In this document: positions 54,375 to 61,714 of the stretch, piece by piece | How positions within the stretch are numbered: position 1 is the first letter of the stretch | How the letters are laid out: each line of letters starts with the position of its first letter | Assembly (NCBI RefSeq): GCF_035920345.1 | Contig: NZ_CP109149.1 | Location: forward strand, 9,672,001 to 9,736,000 | DNA length: 64,000 nucleotides | Direction of reading: 5' to 3' | Origin: Nocardia vinacea | GTDB taxonomy: Bacteria; Actinomycetota; Actinomycetes; Mycobacteriales; Mycobacteriaceae | Position numbers and translations under genes: made by a program | The notes under the pieces: generated by a model | What the model saw: the letters and a program-made list of their open reading frames with translations, nothing else | Told to the model about the DNA's origin: nothing | Databases searched by the model: none

Positions 54375-55657
54375 ACCGGCCACGCTTCCGGGTCCGGGTG
54401 AAAACGCACGATCAGATAGCCGTTGTCGAGTTCGGCGCCGTCGACCGTGCACCGTCGCAATACCGGCGCCAGGCGCACCCGGCGTCGGACCCCGTCCGCT
54501 CCCACGATCAAATCGTCCTCCACTCGTCCCAGTCGCAGCGTCGCCGGATCGACGACGGGCAGATGCATCCGCAACGCGTACACCGAATGCAGACCGGTGC
54601 CCGATTCCAATCGAACCACCGGCTCGCCGGAACTTGTGCGAACCTCCGCCGGATTGTCGCTCAGCTTCGAGTCGGCATTCAACCGCTCACCCGAATCCAT
54701 CGCATACGACAGCGCGGACAGGGACGTGAGCCCGACCGGTTCGGGCCCGGTGTGCTGAGCGATCAGCACCCGTGTCCCGTTCATACCCCGTTGCAGCCGG
54801 TTCACCACATCCAATTGTTCGGCGCGTCGATTCACGTACCACTGCACGGCGGGATGGGCGGCCACCTCGAGCGCGGTCGGCGGGGGCACGGCGGGCAGCA
54901 CCTTGTTCACCACCACCGCGTCCAACCGCAGACCGAGCAGTGCCGCCGCCGAACGCATCCGCTCCGATTCGGCGATGGCGACCTGTTCGGCGACGGTGAT
55001 CAGTCGCGCACCGGTTCGTCCGTGATCGGCGAGCAGATCGCGCACCTCGGTGACCGCCTTGACAATCCGCTCGACCGTGGTGGCCAGCACCGCGCGCCGC
55101 AGATCGGTGCCGACCATGCTCATCGCCCGCGCATGCGGCGGCCACATCCGCTCCACATATCCGAGCAGGGTTTCCGGCGCGGTGATGATGCGCAACATAT
55201 CCGCCGAGGGCGGGCAGTCCACGACGATCACATCCCAGTCGTCCTCGGCGGCGAACTGGGTGATCTCCACCAGCATCAGCAATTCCTGCACGCCGGGCAG
55301 TCCGGTCAGCTCGGCCGGATCCAGTGCGGCCAGGTCGATGCCGTGATCGTGGGTTCCGGTCGCGAGCACGCGCACCACCTCGCGGAACCGATCCTCCAGC
55401 AGCGCAAGGGAATCGACCTCGATCACATCGAGTCCGGACAGGACGCTCGCGATCCCGGGCACGGTGCCGGGATCGTGCGGAAATCGGAAGCCGAGCGCGT
55501 CGCCGAGCGAATGCGCCTGATCCAGCGAGGCCACCAGCACTCGCTGCCCCGCCCGGGCATAGGCCATGGCGGTAGCGCAGGCCAAGGTCGTCTTGCCGAC
55601 CCCGCCTTTGCCGATGAACAGTTCGACCCGAGTACCGGCCGCCTCGGGCTTGTGCAC
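54371..55657 (-). CDS. ArsA-family ATPase
   Basis: A 428-residue P-loop ATPase of the ArsA/GET3 group. Walker A deviant GKGGVGKTTLACATA is at residues 16-30; the switch motif DCPPSADMLRIITAPE and VVNKVLP (nucleotide-base) follow. The C-terminal ~120 residues are an extra beta-rich domain (RLAPVLRRCTVDGAELDNGYLIVRF) seen in the actinobacterial Rv2184c type. It does not look like an arsenite pump: no arsB is near. Possible role in membrane-protein or lipid handling with its SRPBCC neighbours is inference. It starts 2 bases after the SRPBCC gene's stop. Confidence 0.9.
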   Translation of the reverse strand: MHKPEAAGTRVELFIGKGGVGKTTLACATAMAYARAGQRVLVASLDQAHSLGDALGFRFPHDPGTVPGIASVLSGLDVIEVDSLALLEDRFREVVRVLATGTHDHGIDLAALDPAELTGLPGVQELLMLVEITQFAAEDDWDVIVVDCPPSADMLRIITAPETLLGYVERMWPPHARAMSMVGTDLRRAVLATTVERIVKAVTEVRDLLADHGRTGARLITVAEQVAIAESERMRSAAALLGLRLDAVVVNKVLPAVPPPTALEVAAHPAVQWYVNRRAEQLDVVNRLQRGMNGTRVLIAQHTGPEPVGLTSLSALSYAMDSGERLNADSKLSDNPAEVRTSSGEPVVRLESGTGLHSVYALRMHLPVVDPATLRLGRVEDDLIVGADGVRRRVRLAPVLRRCTVDGAELDNGYLIVRFHPDPEAWPV

Positions 55658-55659
55658 GA

Positions 55660-56097
55660 TCAGCCTTCGACCCGTTTCTTCAGTTCCTTGAGCGCGGTAT
55701 CGGTGATCACCTTCTCGGCCTTGCGCTTGAACATGCCGATCATCGGGATATTCAGGTCGACGGTCAGCTCATAGGTCACCTCGGTGGTGCCGTCGGGCTG
55801 GTCGACGAGTTCGTAGGTGCCGTCCTGCGCCTTCTGCAGTTCGCCGCTGATCAGCGTCCAACTGACCGATTTATCGTCGGGCTGCCAGGTGTAGGACAGC
55901 ACATAGGTGTCCTTGACGACTCCGGCATCCAGCACGAAGCGCGCTTTTCGGGCCCGGCCGTCGGCGCTCTTCTCCAGCACCTCAACGGTTTTCGCCGCCG
56001 AGACCCACTCCGGGTAGGACTCCAGATCGGCAATGACGGACATCACCCGCTGCGACGGTGCATCGATGATGATCGACCTCTGGGTCCTGTCGGCCAT
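55660..56097 (-). CDS. SRPBCC-family lipid/ligand-binding protein (START-like)
   Basis: A 145-residue START/Bet v1-fold protein, Polyketide_cyc2 subgroup. SIIIDAPSQRVMSVIADLESYPEWVSAAKTVEVLE is the classical first helix-strand element; the rest YELVDQPDGTTEVTYELTVDLNIPMIGMFKRKAEKV fits the family. It probably holds a hydrophobic ligand; Rv2185c is the equivalent. ATG at 56097, with the next ATG upstream giving three extra residues. Confidence 0.85.
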   Translation of the reverse strand: MADRTQRSIIIDAPSQRVMSVIADLESYPEWVSAAKTVEVLEKSADGRARKARFVLDAGVVKDTYVLSYTWQPDDKSVSWTLISGELQKAQDGTYELVDQPDGTTEVTYELTVDLNIPMIGMFKRKAEKVITDTALKELKKRVEG

Positions 56098-56142
56098 GGC
56101 GGACAACGATTCCTTTCAGCTGCTGTGCTGTGCTCGTGTGCG

Positions 56143-56532
56143 TCAGCGGGCGGTCGGTGCGGCGTGTGCCGGTGCGACACCGGCCGCGCGGCCCGTCTCC
56201 AGCCTGGCCTTGATCTCGAACGACATATTCTTGCCCGCCACCCTGCACGCCCGATTGGCGGCGGCCAGATCCCGTGTCGGCGCCTTCGGTTCGGCGTGCA
56301 GGAAGTAGTGCAGGATCACCCCGTCGAGCGCGGGCTCCAGCCATACCTCCATGGTTCCGGTCAGCGCACCGGTGACCGACCAGCGAATACCCTTGTCGGC
56401 CCGGTCTTCCCGGACGCCGAGGGTCAGATCGGGCCACCAGCGGCGCCAATTGTTCTCCCCGGCCAGGATCTCGGCGACCGCGGCCCCGGGGGCGGCAACA
56501 AACGTCTGATCAGCGACCTGAATACTGCTCAC
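56143..56532 (-). CDS. SRPBCC-family protein (second copy)
   Basis: A 129-residue protein starting at GTG 56532: SIQVADQTFVAAP, then EILAGENNWRRWWPDLTLGV, a compact START-like fold, with a basic Ala-rich tail. The GTG overlaps the stop of the MIRU-like mini-ORF as GTGA, so translation may be re-initiated there. It is adjacent to the SRPBCC/ArsA pair and is probably a paralogous ligand-binder in the same operon. Confidence 0.78.
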   Translation of the reverse strand: MSSIQVADQTFVAAPGAAVAEILAGENNWRRWWPDLTLGVREDRADKGIRWSVTGALTGTMEVWLEPALDGVILHYFLHAEPKAPTRDLAAANRACRVAGKNMSFEIKARLETGRAAGVAPAHAAPTAR

Positions 56533-56609
56533 GGCTGCGCCTCGCTGACGCTCAGCTCCGCCGTGCGCAGAGCGCGCTGGCACATGGTTCGCTCGCTTCG
56601 CTCGTTCAC
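56529..56609 (-). repeat. MIRU-like element upstream of the second SRPBCC gene
   Basis: A GTG (56609) opens a 26-residue mini-ORF, VNERSERTMCQRALRTAELSV then SEAQP, that ends in a TGA overlapping the SRPBCC GTG (GTGA). The left end has no coupled upstream gene: pimB stops 50 bases earlier. Confidence 0.8.
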
Positions 56610-56658
56610 AGCCCGAGCGTAGTAGATCACAGTCCCAACCTGTGAGCCGCCGTCGCCT

Positions 56659-57786
56659 TTATCGCAGCAGCTGACGCAGTCGCGCGCCCAGACTGTCCCA
56701 GCGCCACTGTTCCTCGACCCACGCGCGTCCCGCAGCGCCCATCTCGGCGGCGGCATCGCGATCGGACAGGATCTCGACGATGGCGTCGGCGATCTCGGTG
56801 GTCTTGCGTCCGTCGACGACGCGGCCGGACTTGCCCTCCAGCACGGTTTCCGGTGCACCGCCCGAACGTCCGGCGACCACCGGCACTCCGGACGCCGAGG
56901 CCTCCAGGTACACGATGCCCAGACCTTCGACATCGAGCCCGGCCCCGCGGGTGCGGCTCGGCATGGCGAATACATCGGCCAGGGTGTGGTGGGCGGCGAG
57001 TTCGCTGGAGGGGACCCGGCCGGTGAAGACCACGTCATCGCTGACGCCGATGGCTGCCGCGAGCCCGTGCAACTTGTCCTCGTACGGTCCGCCGCCCGCG
57101 ACCACCAACACCGCACCGGGGATCCGCGCGCGGATCTCGAGCATGGCGACGATCAACGCGTCCTGGCCCTTGCGCGGAACCAGTCGGGACAGGCACAGGA
57201 TGGTCGGGCGATCGCCGAGGCCGTAGCGCTCGCGCAATTCCGCGCGCGCTGCCGGATCCGGCCGGAACACCTCGGTATCGACCCCCGGCGGCAGATATTC
57301 GAGTGCGGCGTTCGGCCCGAACGCCGACGCGAATCGGCCGCGCGTATATCTGCTGACATAGGTGACGACATCGGTGTGCTCACCGATGGCGCGCAGCGCC
57401 TGCCGCGCACCCGGCAGCATGGACCAGCCGACCTCGTGACCGTGCGTACTCGCCAGAATCCGGGTGGCGCCTGCGCGCCGCAGCATCGGCGACAGCAGTG
57501 CCAGCGGCGCCGCCGCACCGAACCACACCGTGTCGCAGTTCTCGCTGCGCAGCAGGCGCGCGGCCCGACGCAGCACCAGCGGGGTCGGCAGCATCAGCGT
57601 GGTCGGATGGCGCACCACCTGGAACTTCTGCTTCGCATCGAATTTCAGATGACTGTCGCCACGCCACCGCGGAGCGTAAACGACCAGATCATCGGGCGGC
57701 AGCTCACCGGCCAACGCCTGCAGATACGACTGGATACCGCCCGGCCGCGGCGGGAAATCATTGGTAACCAGCAGAGTTCGGGCCAT
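56659..57786 (-). CDS. pimB: GT4 glycosyltransferase, PimB-type mannosyltransferase
   Basis: A 375-residue glycosyltransferase with the GT-B fold. TNDFPPRPGGIQSYLQALAGEL at the N-terminus is the acceptor side, and the donor site has LCLSRLVPRKGQDALIVAM and SRTRGAGLDVEGLGIVYLEASA (E-x7-E). This matches the GDP-mannose-dependent alpha-1,6-phosphatidylinositol monomannoside mannosyltransferase PimB' (Rv2188c) that adds the second mannose in PIM/LAM synthesis. It is in the same strand block as the PlsC-like and SRPBCC genes. Confidence 0.9.
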   Translation of the reverse strand: MARTLLVTNDFPPRPGGIQSYLQALAGELPPDDLVVYAPRWRGDSHLKFDAKQKFQVVRHPTTLMLPTPLVLRRAARLLRSENCDTVWFGAAAPLALLSPMLRRAGATRILASTHGHEVGWSMLPGARQALRAIGEHTDVVTYVSRYTRGRFASAFGPNAALEYLPPGVDTEVFRPDPAARAELRERYGLGDRPTILCLSRLVPRKGQDALIVAMLEIRARIPGAVLVVAGGGPYEDKLHGLAAAIGVSDDVVFTGRVPSSELAAHHTLADVFAMPSRTRGAGLDVEGLGIVYLEASASGVPVVAGRSGGAPETVLEGKSGRVVDGRKTTEIADAIVEILSDRDAAAEMGAAGRAWVEEQWRWDSLGARLRQLLR

Positions 57787-57837
57787 GCGAACAAACTACT
57801 GTGTTGGATTTGCCGCGCCGTCGGCGCTGTGTCTGAT

Positions 57838-58200
57838 TGCAGCGCCTTCGGCGCTGCGGGTTCGCGGCCCCTTCTGTCTCGCGTCCGAGTCGTCGAGACT
57901 CGCGCCTGCGGCGCATGCGCTTCGACGACTCGGACGCGAGACGGGCCGCGAACGGGTCGCTCGTAAGACTCGCTCCGTGGTTGTCGCTGATGGCGGATTG
58001 TTGGGCCACTGATGTGTGCGTCGGATGGTCGAGTCCCGCGCCTGCGGCGCATGCGCTTTGACCACTCGGGCGCGAGACGGGCCGCGAACGGGTCGCTCGT
58101 AAGACTCGCTCCGTGGTTGTCGCTGATGGCGGATCGTTCGGCCACCGATGTGTGCGCGCATGCGCTTCGGCGGCTCGGCGCGAGACGGGTCGCTCCGTGG
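57838..58200 (-). repeat. Palindromic dispersed repeat, tandem array
   Basis: The first unit (57838-58000) is nearly identical, inverted, to the copy at 36.43 kb: arms CTCGCGTCCGAGTCGTCGA (57878-57896) and its perfect complement (57922-57940) around a 25-base loop. The second begins near 58031 (period ~136 bases), with more mismatches in the arms, and a third, truncated, runs to about 58200. The array occupies most of the 439 bases between pimB and the gluzincin gene (58226), where no gene is supported. Confidence 0.85.
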
Positions 58201-58225
58201 CTGGGAGGGCGGTAGTGGTCCGGGC

Positions 58226-59224
58226 TCAAGCGGTGCGGGCGGACAACCAAGCGCGCCAGTCGGCGACCAAGTCGTCACGGCTGGTGCCGAGCACATCGCG
58301 CATGATGCGGTCCTCGCTCGCGGAGTCCTGTTTACCCGCGGCGATGCGGCGGTACAGCTCGACCATGCGCGGCTGGTCGAACTTATCGGCGACGAACGAG
58401 CAGACCGACCACGCCTGCTCATAGGCGGCGACGGCACCGCTGCTCGCGAAGTCGGCGGCGGACGGGAGATCGCGTGGGACATTTCCGGCGCGAATGCTGG
58501 TGGCCACCGTCGGCGCGATATCGGCGAAATGATGTCCGGTGCCGAGGTGGGCCACGAATTCGGCGAAACCCTCGAGCATCCACTGCGGTGCGCCGTCGAC
58601 GGTTTGGGCCCGCGTGGCGATATGGGTGAGTTCATGGCGCAGCAGTGTGCGCAGACCGTCAGCGTCGAGGCGGCGTCCGGCATCGGAGCTGAAGACCACG
58701 CGCTGGCCGGTCGGCTGGGTGCCGGGCACGAACGGATCGGCGACCGAGGCCGCGGCGACATCGGCGGGCAGGCTCGCGCCCGAGCGCACAAGCGCGGCGA
58801 ACTCCGACGGATTCGACGCGACCACAACGATCGCGGACTGGGCCCAGCCCGGCCCCCACACATCGGTGACGGCCGTGGTCGCGGCGGCGAGTTCGCCCGC
58901 GAGCGTATCGATTTCGGCCCGCTGCGCCGGATGACCGACGACCAGGGACTCCTGGCCGTTCCCGGTCGGCACCTGCTCCGTGACGAGCTGCCCGAAGGGT
59001 TCGAGCGTGCGCCGCACCGCGACCAGGCGCGGATCGTTATCGGCGGCGCGCAGGCTGCCGATCGAAGTCGGCTGGGCCGCATGCAGTTTCGGCAGTACCG
59101 AATTCGGCACCATCAGCAGTGCACCGCAGGTTCCCGTCAGCACGGTGACCATCACGACGGTGGCGACGAACTGGAAGCGGCGCCGCACGAACAACCAGGC
59201 GCGGGCCCGCCGAAAGCTACTCAT
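58226..59224 (-). CDS. Membrane-anchored HExxH metalloprotease (gluzincin, M1/M61-like)
   Basis: A 332-residue protein. Residues ~16-36 form one hydrophobic helix (FQFVATVVMVTVLTGTCGALL), so it is an outward-facing anchored enzyme. The zinc site is RHELTHIATRA (HELTH), and the third ligand Glu occurs in WMLEGFAEFVAH about 20 residues on, the gluzincin arrangement. It is conserved near pimB and NlpC genes in mycolata (Rv2189c position). Substrate unknown; probably an envelope protein. Confidence 0.82.
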   Translation of the reverse strand: MSSFRRARAWLFVRRRFQFVATVVMVTVLTGTCGALLMVPNSVLPKLHAAQPTSIGSLRAADNDPRLVAVRRTLEPFGQLVTEQVPTGNGQESLVVGHPAQRAEIDTLAGELAAATTAVTDVWGPGWAQSAIVVVASNPSEFAALVRSGASLPADVAAASVADPFVPGTQPTGQRVVFSSDAGRRLDADGLRTLLRHELTHIATRAQTVDGAPQWMLEGFAEFVAHLGTGHHFADIAPTVATSIRAGNVPRDLPSAADFASSGAVAAYEQAWSVCSFVADKFDQPRMVELYRRIAAGKQDSASEDRIMRDVLGTSRDDLVADWRAWLSARTA

Positions 59225-59230
59225 AGCTGA

Positions 59231-60295
59231 TCAGTATCGCCGAGCCGAGTGATAGGGCGTCGACCCCATCGGCGCAACGGCTACCGGAACCCCGAATGTG
59301 GAGGCGTGCAGCATCAATCCATTGCCCGCATAGATGCCGACATGGGAGATATCGGAATAGAAGAACACGACATCGCCGGGTTGCAGATCCTTCTGACCCA
59401 CCGGGGTGCCGTAGGAGGCCTGCTGCGAACTGGTCCGCGGCACATCCTTGCCGACCTGTTTGAAGGCCCACTGCACCAGACCGGAGCAGTCGAACTGGTG
59501 CGGTCCGGTCGCGCCCCAGACATACGGGTCGCCGATGCGGGTGAGTCCGGCGGCCAATGCGCTGGTGCCGCTGCCGGGAACCAGCCCGCGCAGCAGGGTG
59601 TCGGTATCGAAACCGGGTGGGAACGGCGATCCGGCCAATGCCGATTTGTCCTTGGTGGACAACTGACCCCACGCCTCGACCACCTGCGCGATGGATCCGG
59701 ATAGACCGGCCCGCTTGCGCTCGAGGTCGGCGCTCACCTGGTCGGCCTTATCGGAGGCGGCGCGGGCGGTGTCGGCGGCGGCACGTGCGGCCTTTTCCGC
59801 CTCGGTCGCGGCGGCGGTCGCCTGCCTGTAGAGATTGAGCTGCTCGGAGTTCTTGGCCGAGATCACGTCGATGGTGGACATCTGGTCCAGCAGACGCTGC
59901 GGCGAATCGCTCAACAGGACAGCGGAGAGCCGGCTCGTGCGCGCGCCCTGATAGGCGGCGATCACGGTGCGATCGATGATCGGCTGGAACCTGCGGACCT
60001 CCTCGCGGGCCGCATCGGCGGTCTGCGTGGCCGCGTCGAGTTTGGCGTCGGCATCGTGCAGGGCGGCGAGTTTGGTGTCGAGATCGGCCTGCGCGCCTAG
60101 TGCCTGCTGATTGAGCTGCTCGGATTCGCGGGACAGGTCGATCATCCGCTGTACGGCCTCACCGGCCGTGGTCGGCATGGCGGCCGGATCGGCTCCGGCT
60201 GGACTGCCACTGGAGAGTGCGGCGGCCAGGACTACAGCCGCTAATGCCCCTCCCACCAGACGTTTCCTGCGATGTCTCCGGTGATGTGCTGTCAC
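59231..60295 (-). CDS. NlpC/P60 endopeptidase, RipA/RipC-like
   Basis: A ~354-residue secreted D,L-endopeptidase (GTG at 60295 gives basic leader HHRRHRRKRLVGG and a signal peptide with SAGAD-type cut). Residues ~40-200 are a long coiled coil (AADTARAASDKADQVSADLERKRAGLSG), as in RipA N-terminal regulatory domains; residues ~240-354 are NlpC/P60 with FDCSGLVQW (Cys), ISHVGIYAG (His) and LMLHAST. It cleaves muropeptides between D-Glu and mDAP and functions in daughter-cell separation. Rv2190c is the positional equivalent. Confidence 0.92.
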   Translation of the reverse strand: MTAHHRRHRRKRLVGGALAAVVLAAALSSGSPAGADPAAMPTTAGEAVQRMIDLSRESEQLNQQALGAQADLDTKLAALHDADAKLDAATQTADAAREEVRRFQPIIDRTVIAAYQGARTSRLSAVLLSDSPQRLLDQMSTIDVISAKNSEQLNLYRQATAAATEAEKAARAAADTARAASDKADQVSADLERKRAGLSGSIAQVVEAWGQLSTKDKSALAGSPFPPGFDTDTLLRGLVPGSGTSALAAGLTRIGDPYVWGATGPHQFDCSGLVQWAFKQVGKDVPRTSSQQASYGTPVGQKDLQPGDVVFFYSDISHVGIYAGNGLMLHASTFGVPVAVAPMGSTPYHSARRY

Positions 60296-60383
60296 AGCGC
60301 GCCAAGCCCCGTTTTCTCTCGTGAAGCGATCTTGTCGCCTCCGTAAGCTGCGGAAACTCTGCGGCGAACCCCGCAAGCCGGGA

Positions 60384-60404
60384 AGGTCTCGATTAGGTTA
60401 CGGA
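60384..60404 (-). promoter_or_regulatory. Motif shared by NlpC/P60 leaders, copy 1
   Basis: Plus strand reads AGGTCTCGATTAGGTTACGG (60384-60403); an almost identical motif occurs 95 bases before the other NlpC gene. It is 89 bases before the GTG of the longer NlpC gene. It may be an operator or part of a leader RNA. Confidence 0.55.
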
Positions 60405-60538
60405 ACGGCGTAGGTCTGTGTCCAGTGGGCCACAAAATGATCACTGGCCCTTCGAGCGACCCGCCAGCGATCGCTACGCAATGCCGTCCCGGCGCCCGGC
60501 CGTCTCGTACGGCCGGGCGGGGTGATCGAAAGGGTTGC

Positions 60539-61108
60539 TCAGAAGCGGCGCGCGCCGGCGACCGGCATGGAGGAGATCGACGCGAGCTTCACCGGGGTAC
60601 CGGAGGTGGAGGCGTGGACGACGTTGCCGTCACCGGCGTACAGGCCGGAGTGGCTGCCACCGTAGAACGACACCAGATCGCCCGGCTGCAGGTCGTCGAG
60701 CGAGACCGGGGCGCCCGCGTTCAGCTGCTCACCGCTGGTGCGCGGCAGTTCCAGGCCGGCCTGCTGGTAGGACCACTTGACCAGACCCGAGCAGTCGAAG
60801 GCGTTCGGGCCCGCGGCACCGTAGACGTACGGCGAGCCGACCTTGCTCATCGCGGCGTCGAGCGCGATATCGCCGACGGACTTCTTGGGGGCCATGAACG
60901 GCAGCGGGGCGTTGGGCACCTCGATGCCCGGGATGCCCTGCGGGATCGGGATCTCGTTGGGCACATCGAAGGTGCCGACGCCGGGGATCGTGACCGGCTG
61001 GGCCGAGGCGGGCGCGGCGGGCAACAGGAAGACGCCGAGCGAGGCAGCTCCGACGGCTCCGGCCGCGACGGCACGCTTGGCATGTCGCTTGACGGTGTTG
61101 GTCGCCAT
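60539..61108 (-). CDS. NlpC/P60 endopeptidase, short RipB/RipD-like
   Basis: A 189-residue secreted protein: signal peptide with RHAKRAVAAGAVGAASLGVF and APASA cut, a ~45-residue Pro/Gly linker (VTIPGVGTFDVPNEIPIPQ...), then the catalytic domain with FDCSGLVKWSYQQAGL (Cys), SHSGLYAGDG (His) and VVHASTSG. It has no coiled-coil, so it is a single-domain peptidoglycan hydrolase. It is the neighbour of the longer NlpC gene on the same strand, with a 243-base leader between them; both leaders share a motif. Confidence 0.92.
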   Translation of the reverse strand: MATNTVKRHAKRAVAAGAVGAASLGVFLLPAAPASAQPVTIPGVGTFDVPNEIPIPQGIPGIEVPNAPLPFMAPKKSVGDIALDAAMSKVGSPYVYGAAGPNAFDCSGLVKWSYQQAGLELPRTSGEQLNAGAPVSLDDLQPGDLVSFYGGSHSGLYAGDGNVVHASTSGTPVKLASISSMPVAGARRF

Positions 61109-61714
61109 GATGCGGTACTTCCAATCTGCCCCACGACGCCGCACCCGGTGGTACAGCGGACTGCGTGTCGAAGCACCGTCGGGTGGTGCGCCGAACTCCG
61201 TGAGGTCTCGAAAAGGTTACGAACACATCACGGTGGTTTGTAAAGCTGGAGGCATCCGAAATGGCGATGCTCAACAAATTTGCCACCGAATATGTGCGAC
61301 TTATGTCACACCAATCACGAAACGATAACAACGGGTGATTTTCCGGGGATCTCGGCATCGCGGGCCGAGCTGGAAGGCGTCCGGTGCCGGTGTGTCTCAG
61401 ACGCGGGGTTTCTCGGAATTTCTCCAGGTCGTGAAGGCATCTTGGTGCGTGTTCGGCCGGGCGAGTCGAACCGATCGGTCTCAGCGCGCGGGTCGCGGGC
61501 AGCGCGCCGACGGCACCGGCTCCGAGCGCCCGGGCGTGTCCGTCCGTTTGATGTAATTTTCCAAAGAATGTGATGTGCGCCACTTTTTGGTGTTCTAGAT
61601 CATTTTGTGGGAATCGGAGCGAAATCCTCGCCGTGTAATTCGGACATTTCTCTGCTGAAATCCCAGGTGGCTTTCCGGCGGTTCCTGTCGTACCGAGGCC
61701 CTACGCTGCACGCC
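61109..61714. other. 606-base divergent region between NlpC/P60 and DnaQ-UvrC genes
   Basis: No gene supported. It contains the second NlpC motif (61203-61223), a patch of AT-richer DNA around 61265-61340 and another at 61550-61610, likely to hold the two divergent promoters. No certain riboswitch, although c-di-AMP (ydaO) riboswitches are known upstream of actinobacterial NlpC/Rpf genes. Confidence 0.5.
61203..61223 (-). promoter_or_regulatory. Motif shared by NlpC/P60 leaders, copy 2
   Basis: Plus strand reads AGGTCTCGAAAAGGTTACGA (61203-61222), differing from copy 1 in only three of twenty positions, 95 bases before the ATG of the short NlpC gene. Confidence 0.55.

Noticed and set aside
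54371..55657. Arsenical resistance locus
   Set aside because: The ArsA-like ATPase has no arsB, arsC or arsR nearby and matches the Rv2184c-type context instead.
61109..61300. c-di-AMP (ydaO) riboswitch before the short NlpC gene
   Set aside because: Considered because of the gene context, but the conserved sequence blocks could not be located with confidence by eye.
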